Made by a program: the position numbers and the translations under genes
The notes under the pieces: model-generated
The model's database searches: none
What the model was told of the DNA's origin: nothing
Seen by the model: the letters and a program-made list of their open reading frames with translations, nothing else
Origin: an uncultured Muribaculaceae bacterium
GTDB taxonomy: Bacteria > Bacteroidota > Bacteroidia > Bacteroidales > Muribaculaceae
Direction of reading: 5' to 3'
Length of the DNA: 11,155 bases
NCBI GenBank assembly: GCA_910578305.1
Contig: CAJTQH010000068.1
Coordinates: 1 to 11,155 of the forward strand
Shown: positions 6,114 to 11,155 of the stretch, in pieces
Layout of the letters: the number at the start of each line of letters is the position of its first letter
Position numbering within the stretch: the stretch's first letter is position 1

Positions 6114-7073
6114 TCAGTCTATGTTAAGTTCTTCATTTATCTCATAATCGTTGCGACGCGGCGAGTTACGGGATATCAGCTCTCCCACGAATCCCGCCAG
6201 AAACAACTGTGTGCCTATGATCATCGAAGTAAGAGCCAGATAGAAATAAGGCGAATCGGTAACCAGTATATAGTGCGCGCCGGTATACATGTTATAAAGC
6301 TTCAGCGAACCCACTATTATAATGGAAATGAAACCGATAAAAAACATAAGCGAGCCCAACAGACCGAAAAAATGCATCGGCTTGCCGCCGAATTTATTTG
6401 TAAACCACAGCGTGACAAGATCAAGATAACCGTTGACAAATCGATCAAGACCAAACTTCGATTTTCCGTATTTTCTCGCCTGATGATGCACCACTTTCTC
6501 GCCTATCTTGTCAAATCCCGCATTCTTGGCCAGATACGGAATATAACGGTGCATGTCGCCATACACCTCTATACGCTTCACCACTTCGGCTCGATAAGCT
6601 TTTAGCCCGCAGTTGAAGTCATGCAGATTATGTATACCGCTCACTCGTCTGGCTGTGGCATTGAACAGTTTGGTCGGTATGGTTTTCGACAGCGGATCGT
6701 AGCGTTTCTGCTTCCATCCGCTCACCAGGTCATATCCGTCGACAGTTATCATGCGGTATAGTTCGGGGATCTCGTCAGGGCTATCCTGCAAATCAGCGTC
6801 CATGGTTATTATAACATCACCCTTGGCCTGACTGAATCCGGTATTGAGAGCCGGAGACTTGCCATAGTTACGACGAAACGAAATACCTTTTACCGCGGGA
6901 TTTTTTTTACTGAGTTCACGTATCACTTCCCACGAAGTGTCCGTACTGCCGTCGTTGACAAACAGAATCTCGTAGGTATAGTTGTTCTCTTTCATGACCC
7001 GGACTATCCATTTTTCAAGTTCGGGAAGCGATTCCGCCTCATTGAACAGCGGCACGATTACTGATATATCCAT
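6114..7073 (-). CDS. Membrane-anchored GT2 glycosyltransferase (DPM1/ArnC-like)
   Basis: A 319-residue family 2 glycosyltransferase with a GT-A catalytic domain and two C-terminal membrane helices. The start is SVIVPLFNEAESLP (4-17). The nucleotide-binding FVNDGSTD is at 38-45, the metal-binding DAD at 92-94 within MDADLQD, and the acceptor-side motif FNCGLKAYR follows. Hydrophobic segments near 230-255 and 268-292 anchor it to the inner membrane. This layout is that of enzymes that move a sugar from a nucleotide or GDP donor to polyprenyl phosphate (dolichol-phosphate mannose synthase, ArnC, GtrB). Donor and acceptor cannot be named from sequence. It starts 42 nt after the DUF4199 gene. In other Bacteroidota a DUF4199 gene is commonly next to such a GT2 gene, which supports a functional pair in cell-envelope glycan assembly. 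Confidence 0.9.
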   Translation of the reverse strand: MDISVIVPLFNEAESLPELEKWIVRVMKENNYTYEILFVNDGSTDTSWEVIRELSKKNPAVKGISFRRNYGKSPALNTGFSQAKGDVIITMDADLQDSPDEIPELYRMITVDGYDLVSGWKQKRYDPLSKTIPTKLFNATARRVSGIHNLHDFNCGLKAYRAEVVKRIEVYGDMHRYIPYLAKNAGFDKIGEKVVHHQARKYGKSKFGLDRFVNGYLDLVTLWFTNKFGGKPMHFFGLLGSLMFFIGFISIIIVGSLKLYNMYTGAHYILVTDSPYFYLALTSMIIGTQLFLAGFVGELISRNSPRRNDYEINEELNID

Positions 7074-7115
7074 TTTATGGTTTGATATATTGACTGATGA
7101 TTATTTACGTAATGA

Positions 7116-7679
7116 TTATGAAATGGCTTTATCTCCGCGCAATCCGCCGGCACGTACACTACGCATGCGTGCCACCAGAGCAAGTGGCAGCGATATTACT
7201 GATCCGGCCGACACCGACAGCCAGAACATGGCTATCGACAAAGTTCCCGGTGTAGGCACGGCATGCTGATCAATCATAGACCGAAGCATGAAGACCATCT
7301 CATTGGCAGAGGCTGTCCCTATCTGCGAATAACCGTCTATGGCATGCTTGATCATAGACATGATAAGATCCGGTTCAACCCACCGCAGATATACCATTGA
7401 TACAACCGCGCAGATCAGAGAGCCGAATATGAACGTCATTATACCTTGCATCCAAAGTTCGCTCACGGTAGACCTATACTCCGAAGCTGCGTGACTCCTG
7501 CGCATCCATCTGAATACCGCAATGGGAAGATATATTGTCATGGCCAATGTGAGCAGACTTAATATGGGAAAGCGCACAGACTGGACAGATGAGAGGAAAA
7601 CGACACACATCAGCAGACCCATCGGCAAGCCGTAACCGGCGCCTTTACTGAAAGGTGTTTTATTTGTATTCATTGACAT
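7116..7679 (-). CDS. DUF4199 integral membrane protein
   Basis: A 187-residue inner-membrane protein with four hydrophobic helices (about 15-36, 38-58, 75-98 and 146-168), joined by a basic loop after helix 2 (RWMRRSHAASEYRS) and ending in a basic tail. A loop of about 45 residues between helices 3 and 4 (about 99-145) contains a weakly amphipathic stretch. The pattern and its place directly before a GT2 glycosyltransferase fit DUF4199, a Bacteroidota family of unknown function. It is the first gene of the seven-gene - strand cluster, with a TATATTTG promoter box 19 nt upstream of the ATG at 7679. Met3 (7673) is an alternative start that would leave a more usual leader length. A role as a partner or flippase-like helper of the glycosyltransferase is only a guess from context. 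Confidence 0.75.
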   Translation of the reverse strand: MSMNTNKTPFSKGAGYGLPMGLLMCVVFLSSVQSVRFPILSLLTLAMTIYLPIAVFRWMRRSHAASEYRSTVSELWMQGIMTFIFGSLICAVVSMVYLRWVEPDLIMSMIKHAIDGYSQIGTASANEMVFMLRSMIDQHAVPTPGTLSIAMFWLSVSAGSVISLPLALVARMRSVRAGGLRGDKAIS

Positions 7680-7697
7680 GCTACGTTATTGTTATTG

Positions 7698-7705
7698 CAA
7701 ATATA
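7698..7705 (-). promoter_or_regulatory. -7 promoter box (TATATTTG) of the envelope operon
   Basis: Read on the - strand this is TATATTTG, a full match to the Bacteroidota -7 consensus TAnnTTTG. It ends 18 nt before the DUF4199 start, which predicts transcription from about 7691-7694 with a short leader. No clear -33 TTG is seen at the usual distance. It is the only perfect box found between the seven clustered genes and the gene to their right. Confidence 0.55.
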
Positions 7706-7721
7706 CGATTTTTGGCCCACT

Positions 7722-7853
7722 TCATAGAATTATGATGCGTAATTTGATATTTACTGCTGTCTTTTTAGTCTTATATCGCGCTGTTTTTGGATCCATTCCC
7801 TTATAAAACAGCTTACATCCACACTCGACATACACAGTGGAAAGCATGCTCAT
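7722..7853 (-). CDS. Candidate small ORF, 43 aa (uncertain)
   Basis: Between the metallopeptidase terminator and the operon promoter, the - strand has an ATG-started frame of 43 codons ending at TGA (7722-7724). The peptide begins MSMLSTVYVECGCKLF, has a central KGMDP, and ends basic then hydrophobic (KLRIIIL). It has no recognised family. No TAnnTTTG box or ribosome-binding site is seen ahead of it, and a frame this long can arise by chance in AT-rich DNA. The rest of the 7706-7891 intergenic stretch shows nothing else. It could equally be leader sequence, a small RNA region or a gene remnant. Confidence 0.2.
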   Translation of the reverse strand: MSMLSTVYVECGCKLFYKGMDPKTARYKTKKTAVNIKLRIIIL

Positions 7854-7891
7854 TAATAACTATCAGTCAGCTTTACACACTCAATATTACT

Positions 7892-7930
7892 AAAAGCAAA
7901 AGGTCACTCATGAGAGCGGCCTTTACTTTT
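7892..7930 (-). terminator. Terminator hairpin after the metallopeptidase gene
   Basis: On the - strand AAAAGTAAAGG pairs with CCTTTTGCTTTT with a single bulge, and the inner CGCTC and GAGTG pair around a TCAT loop, making about 16 pairs in all. The 3' arm is itself U-rich and is followed by AGTAATATT. The hairpin starts 26 nt after the stop codon at 7957. Because the outer stem is A/T on both sides, it may also stop + strand transcription. Confidence 0.65.
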
Positions 7931-7956
7931 ATTCACAGCAGAACTATTCCGTACAA

Positions 7957-8829
7957 TCAAAGGCTTTCGTATGACTGCGAGAATGTGTCACCGCGAGCCA
8001 CATCGCCTGTCGCAAGTCCGGCTTTGAGCCAACGTGATCGCTGCGCAGATGTACCGTGATTGAATGCGTCGGGCACGGTGTAACCCTGAGCCTGTCGCTG
8101 CAGATAGTCATCGCCGATCTTCGAAGCGGCATCAATAGCCTCCTCCACATCACCGGGCTCAAGAGATCCGAACAGACGATTGTCATGGTATGCCCATACA
8201 CCGGCATAAAAATCGGCCTGAAGTTCAAGACGCACACTCATCCTATTGGATTCACGTTCCGACATTCGCTGCATCTTCGAGTGAGCGTCATCGAGAGTCC
8301 CAAGCAGATGCTGCACATGATGACCCACTTCATGCGCTATTACATAGGCATAAGCAAAGTCACCGTCGGCCCCGAGATCACGCTTCATGTTTCTGAAAAA
8401 CGACAGGTCTATATATACCGACTCATCAGCCGAACAATAAAACGGACCGATCGACGCACTTGCGTTGCCACATCCGCTTGTAGTGGATCCGGAGTACAGC
8501 ACCAGTGTCGGAGGTTCGTATTCCAACCCGTTCTGCCGGAATATCTCTGTCCACACATCCTCTGTGCCGGCAAATATTTGTTTGGAAAAATCGGCCAGTG
8601 CCTCCTCTTCTGGTGTGGGAATATACTCCTGCTGAGTACCGCCTCCCGAACCAAGCAAGGCTCCGCCCTGATTCATCACCACTTCAAGCGGATTTCCGCC
8701 CGTAAACCATGCTATCGCCGCAGCCACTATCACTGCCACTATGCCACCGCCGGCTAATTTTATGCCGGAACCGCCACGTCCGCGTCGGTCATCGACATTG
8801 CTACTTTTACGTCGCCCGTTGAGATTCAT
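7957..8829 (-). CDS. YpfJ-type neutral zinc metallopeptidase (PF04228)
   Basis: A 290-residue membrane-anchored putative metallopeptidase. A basic, Gly-rich cytosolic head (1-23) is followed by one transmembrane helix (about 24-42), then a Gly/Gln linker and the catalytic domain on the outer side. Family hallmarks are SGCGNASASIGPFYCSAD (118-135, with Cys120 and Cys132 able to form a disulfide), VYIDLSFF, the zinc motif HEVGHH (166-171), ELQADFYAGVWA, which should supply the third ligand, and the terminal TGDVARGDTFS. All expected residues are present and the length is normal. Substrates of this family are not established. It lies 79 nt after murI in the same direction; CAAATTTTG-like sequence near 8856 may give it a promoter of its own, and a terminator hairpin follows it. 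Confidence 0.92.
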   Translation of the reverse strand: MNLNGRRKSSNVDDRRGRGGSGIKLAGGGIVAVIVAAAIAWFTGGNPLEVVMNQGGALLGSGGGTQQEYIPTPEEEALADFSKQIFAGTEDVWTEIFRQNGLEYEPPTLVLYSGSTTSGCGNASASIGPFYCSADESVYIDLSFFRNMKRDLGADGDFAYAYVIAHEVGHHVQHLLGTLDDAHSKMQRMSERESNRMSVRLELQADFYAGVWAYHDNRLFGSLEPGDVEEAIDAASKIGDDYLQRQAQGYTVPDAFNHGTSAQRSRWLKAGLATGDVARGDTFSQSYESL

Positions 8830-8855
8830 ACCGGATTAACAATATCTGTTGATAA

Positions 8856-8863
8856 CAAAATTG
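8856..8863 (-). promoter_or_regulatory. Weak -7-like box before the metallopeptidase gene
   Basis: Read on the - strand this is CAATTTTG, seven of eight positions of TAnnTTTG, ending 26 nt before the ATG at 8829. The placement matches the better boxes at 9787 and 10941. With one mismatch and AT-rich surroundings, chance is a real possibility, and read-through from murI would serve as well. Confidence 0.3.
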
Positions 8864-8908
8864 AAAAGAATGCTATAATATTAAGAATCGTCTTAAAGTT
8901 ATAAAAGT

Positions 8909-9748
8909 TCATAAATCGATATGATTCACCTCTACCGGACTATCAAGAAATATACTGGCCAACGAAGAGAATGATTCAGGGTTCTCCGTAGTGAGGTATC
9001 GGCATGTACCACCCTTGTGACAGCGGCTCTCCATCTCGGGATGCCTTGTCAGATAATCGGCCAGGCTATCGGCGACGATCTCACCCTGACACACAACACG
9101 CACCGCCTGCGGTGTATGACTTCTTATTTTGTCGTACAGCAACGGAAAGTGGGTGCAAGCGAGAAGAATCGTGTCGATATCGGCACGTCGGCTGAAAAGA
9201 GCGTCTATATATTTCTCCACAAAATAGTCGGCTCCCGGACTGTCAGCCTCATGATTCTCCACAAGAGGAACCCACATGGGACATGCCTGAGATGTGGTGG
9301 TGAACGAGGGATGCAATTTGGCTATTTCCATGTCGTAACTGCCCGACCGTACAGTACCGTATGTACCGAGGACACCTATATTGCCGCCGGTGCTGATATC
9401 GGCGAGGCATTCCACGGTGGGGCGTATCACGCCAAGCACACGGCGCTCCGGATCAATTTCCGGCAGATCCTGTTGCTGAATAGTGCGAAGAGCTTTGGCC
9501 GAAGCAGTGTTGCAAGCCAGAATCACAAGCGGACACCCCTGTGCAAACAGATAGCGCACGGCTTCGAGAGTAAACCGATATACAACGTCGAACGACCGTG
9601 GCCCGTAAGGAGCACGAGCATTGTCGCCAAGATATATATAGTCGTACTGAGGCAAGCGCCGGCGTATGTCGCGCAGTATAGTCAGGCCTCCATAACCTGA
9701 GTCAAACACGCCTATCGGTCCTTCATAGGGCAGTCTGTGGTCTGTCAT
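8909..9748 (-). CDS. murI: Glutamate racemase
   Basis: This cytosolic, cofactor-independent racemase makes D-glutamate for peptidoglycan. Counting from the ATG at 9748 it has 279 residues. It shows GVFDSGYGGL (13-22; Asp16, Ser17), GDNARAPYG (41-49), the first catalytic cysteine in LACNTASA (Cys79), and the second in LLACTHFPLL (Cys198, with His200). The length is normal for the family, and a C-terminal tail of about 40 residues is less conserved. The open frame extends to an ATG at 9799, but a perfect -7 box (9787-9794) lies inside that extension, and its extra 17 residues (basic, unlike the family) would be untranscribed. AAGAAGG directly before the 9748 ATG also favours the shorter start. 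The metallopeptidase gene follows after 79 nt. Confidence 0.93.
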   Translation of the reverse strand: MTDHRLPYEGPIGVFDSGYGGLTILRDIRRRLPQYDYIYLGDNARAPYGPRSFDVVYRFTLEAVRYLFAQGCPLVILACNTASAKALRTIQQQDLPEIDPERRVLGVIRPTVECLADISTGGNIGVLGTYGTVRSGSYDMEIAKLHPSFTTTSQACPMWVPLVENHEADSPGADYFVEKYIDALFSRRADIDTILLACTHFPLLYDKIRSHTPQAVRVVCQGEIVADSLADYLTRHPEMESRCHKGGTCRYLTTENPESFSSLASIFLDSPVEVNHIDL

Positions 9749-9786
9749 CCTTCTTAATACACGGATTTTTGGGTTATATATATGTG

Positions 9787-9794
9787 CAAAGATA
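9787..9794 (-). promoter_or_regulatory. murI: -7 promoter box (TATCTTTG) of murI
   Basis: The - strand reads TATCTTTGCA, a full match to the Bacteroidota TAnnTTTG -7 element, with the frequent CA after it. Transcription would begin near 9780-9783, giving a leader of about 35 nt to the ATG at 9748. No convincing -33 TTG is seen. This box decides the murI start. Confidence 0.65.
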
Positions 9795-9864
9795 CGCAAT
9801 TATACTGTGATAATGGCGTATCTCCGCAATATTATAGCCTCTTGTCTACTACAAGAAGGATATG

Positions 9865-10911
9865 TCAGTCTGCAAGATTTTCCACGGGAAGAGTTCCACT
9901 GTACGAACCGCTTACGGTGTGTCCGTATCCGTCGATCATGCTGAAAGTGATGTCGTAGCTGTCATTGCCTTTGTTTGTCACGTCGACATAACCGGTTTTC
10001 ATCGAGGCCTCAAAGCCCTTGATGGTATGGAAATACCATGTACCGAAAAATCCGCCGAGCGACATTTCGTAGACTCCGCTCATTGCTGTATTGACATCAT
10101 AATCATCTGCTTCCATCGCATCGATAAGTGTATAGCGACCGGAAGGTATACCAGTAGTGGATCCAGGGGTTACGTTGAGCCCAAGCATGACCGACGGAGA
10201 GTTGCCGTAATTCTCATCCAGATCATAATCGTCACCTGCAATCACCACCATATACAGGTCGGAAGTTTCGGTAAATGTCTGTCCGAAGTACATAGCCACA
10301 CCCTGTGTGAGCGCTTCAACCGTCACATCGGATGTGAGATTGCTCATCTGTCCCTCACCGGTACGATTGATGATGTTGAGTTTTCCTACATAGCTGAATG
10401 TATAATCCGCTCCATCGTCAAGCTTCAGCTGCGCTTCGATAACAGTCAGATCACCGTCTTTTTTCACTTTCACGCTACCGCCGACAACTTCTCTTGAGGT
10501 CACTCCAGACGGATTGTATGAAGTGACATAGCTATCTCCATCTATATTAAATGTATTGAGTTCATGCGTGTCATCAGCGGTATATTCACCTTCGGCAAGA
10601 GCAGGAAAGTCGGGATTGTCGGCAAGCAGTGTATTGAAATCAAGACACACGATACGTCCAGTTCCTGTATAATCCTCCTCAGAATCGTTCCATTCAAGAG
10701 TGGTGGATATGAAATTGACCCACAAGTTGCCGCTTCCGTTGCCATATATATCGCCTTTGTAATAGCCTTCGTTGGTCATATTCTCTGTAGGAGTCACTAT
10801 GGGACCTGTCATTCCGGGATCGTCATTGTCGTCGGAACATGATGTGACAGACATTGCAGCACTGACGCAGATTGCTGCCATTAACATTGATTTAATAACT
10901 TTTTTCATCAT
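9865..10911 (-). CDS. Two-domain beta-rich lipoprotein of unknown function
   Basis: A 348-residue predicted lipoprotein. The signal peptide ends in a lipobox (SVTSC) with Cys25, followed by an acidic stretch SDDNDDP; acidic residues right after the Cys are typical of surface-exported Bacteroidota lipoproteins. The rest forms two similar halves, about 48-178 and 205-340. Each begins with a Tyr-x-Gly strand and an N/D-Leu-aromatic strand (YYKGDIYG...NLWVNF; AMYFGQTF...DLYMVV), has a central Gly-x-Tyr-Thr (EGEYTADD; SGRYTLID), and ends in a G-[SY]-V-x-V hairpin and a Tyr-x-Gly-x-Leu strand (YVGKL; YSGTL). The second half ends with the best-kept copy. The role is unknown; ligand binding at the cell surface is a guess. 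TAATTTTG at 10941-10948 gives a promoter, and the neighbours murI and the aldolase-like gene do not inform its role. Met2 is an alternative start. Confidence 0.8.
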   Translation of the reverse strand: MMKKVIKSMLMAAICVSAAMSVTSCSDDNDDPGMTGPIVTPTENMTNEGYYKGDIYGNGSGNLWVNFISTTLEWNDSEEDYTGTGRIVCLDFNTLLADNPDFPALAEGEYTADDTHELNTFNIDGDSYVTSYNPSGVTSREVVGGSVKVKKDGDLTVIEAQLKLDDGADYTFSYVGKLNIINRTGEGQMSNLTSDVTVEALTQGVAMYFGQTFTETSDLYMVVIAGDDYDLDENYGNSPSVMLGLNVTPGSTTGIPSGRYTLIDAMEADDYDVNTAMSGVYEMSLGGFFGTWYFHTIKGFEASMKTGYVDVTNKGNDSYDITFSMIDGYGHTVSGSYSGTLPVENLAD

Positions 10912-10940
10912 ATTTATTGGTTTAACTTTTCAAAACGACA

Positions 10941-10948
10941 CAAAATTA
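10941..10948 (-). promoter_or_regulatory. -7 promoter box (TAATTTTG) of the lipoprotein gene
   Basis: The - strand reads TTAATTTTGTG, containing a full TAnnTTTG match that ends 29 nt before the ATG at 10911. The predicted leader is about 25 nt. The -33 region has no clear TTG at the normal spacing. The surrounding DNA is AT-rich, so confidence is moderate. Confidence 0.5.
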
Positions 10949-10982
10949 AGCATTATTATCCAATATTTATATCATCAAAACC

Positions 10983-11057
10983 AAAAAAATATTCCAATAC
11001 ACAGCAATGCCCGGACATCCAGAGCGTTGCTGGATATGTCCGGGCATTGTGATGTAT
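10983..11057 (-). terminator. Terminator hairpin after the aldolase-like gene
   Basis: AATGCCCGGACATCCAG (11006-11022) pairs with CTGGATATGTCCGGGCATT (11030-11048) around a 7-nt loop with a 2-nt bulge. ATACA at 10997 and TGTAT ending at 11057 extend the stem beyond an internal loop. On the - strand a run of seven T (10989-10983) follows the extended stem after about 7 nt. It therefore ends the gene whose stop is at 11076-11078 and separates it from the lipoprotein promoter. Confidence 0.75.
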
Positions 11058-11075
11058 ATCGGTTATAATGCTGTA

Positions 11076-11155
11076 TTATTCAGCCTTACCGTTGCTACCG
11101 AGTACGTTAACGATTTTGTGCTTATAAAGTTTTTCCATTTCGTCACGAGCCGGGC
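11076..11155 (-). CDS. fba: C-terminus of probable class II fructose-bisphosphate aldolase
   Basis: Only the last 26 codons are in the window, ending at TAA (11076-11078). The peptide begins PARDEMEKLYKHKIVNVLG and ends SNGKAE. PAR followed by an amphipathic helix with M-x-x-L-Y/C-K is what I recall from the end of Bacteroidota class II fructose-1,6-bisphosphate aldolases, where the DPRKxLxPAR segment precedes it; here the upstream part is cut off. That enzyme splits fructose 1,6-bisphosphate into the two triose phosphates in glycolysis, using zinc. With so little sequence the assignment rests on memory of a poorly conserved tail. The reading frame itself is supported by codon use and by the terminator 19 nt after the stop. 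Confidence 0.5.
   Translation of the reverse strand, partial: PARDEMEKLYKHKIVNVLGSNGKAE

Noticed and set aside
3405..6605. Several + strand frames of 80-190 codons opposite the operon genes
   Set aside because: They are antisense shadows of clearly identified - strand genes and have no family-like motifs.
8056..8757. + strand frame of 233 codons opposite the metallopeptidase
   Set aside because: It is antisense to a complete gene with all catalytic motifs; composition is Arg/His/Ser-rich as expected for a shadow.
9836..9856. Short CTTGT/ACAAG hairpin after the lipoprotein gene
   Set aside because: Only 5 pairs, no T tract behind it; too weak to call a terminator.
9862..10497. + strand frame of 211 codons opposite the lipoprotein
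   Set aside because: It is antisense to a complete lipoprotein gene with signal peptide, lipobox and promoter; its His/Cys/Ile-rich peptide has no recognisable motif.

Overview
The window looks like a chromosomal segment of a gut Bacteroidales bacterium, possibly of the Muribaculaceae type. Three things point there: Bacteroidota-only families (DUF4199, and a DUF6452/DUF6048-like pair), recurrent TAnnTTTG -7 promoter motifs placed 15-45 nt upstream of starts, and the near absence of Shine-Dalgarno sequences. The family-level placement is inference only.

Left edge (1-945): the GC- and proline-rich C-terminus of an unidentified protein ends at 260. A gene-free GC-rich stretch follows, with four copies of a short palindromic repeat whose stems differ by compensatory changes, closed by a strong symmetric intrinsic terminator (699-735). 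From about 780 the sequence turns AT-rich and serves as the upstream region of a two-gene LytS/LytTR-type two-component system (946-2866, + strand), which carries a tandem 10-bp repeat (811-830) as a possible operator.

Middle (2916-7679, - strand): seven co-oriented genes form a probable operon, transcribed right to left: DUF4199 membrane protein, membrane-anchored GT2 glycosyltransferase, nitroreductase, DUF6452-like lipoprotein, DUF6048-like exported beta-rich protein, short-chain dehydrogenase, and ribose-5-phosphate isomerase B. Gaps are 12-45 nt and two junctions overlap (16 nt and 4 nt), so coupling is likely. The cluster mixes envelope functions with small metabolic enzymes. A TATATTTG box lies just upstream of the first gene, and a GC-rich hairpin lies between rpiB and the convergent response regulator.

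Right part (7892-11155, - strand): a YpfJ-type zinc metallopeptidase with its own terminator hairpin, glutamate racemase (murI; its start should be moved to 9748), a lipoprotein built of two similar beta-rich halves, and, after another terminator hairpin, the C-terminal end of a gene that resembles Bacteroidota class II fructose-bisphosphate aldolase.

Most of the window is ordinary housekeeping and envelope sequence. I see no defence island, CRISPR array, transposase, phage module or tRNA, and no convincing undescribed multi-gene system. The items most worth a second look are the covarying palindromic repeats, the uncharacterised envelope-protein operon, the orphan LytS/LytTR pair with its candidate operator, the two-domain lipoprotein, and a 43-codon ORF isolated between a terminator and a promoter.
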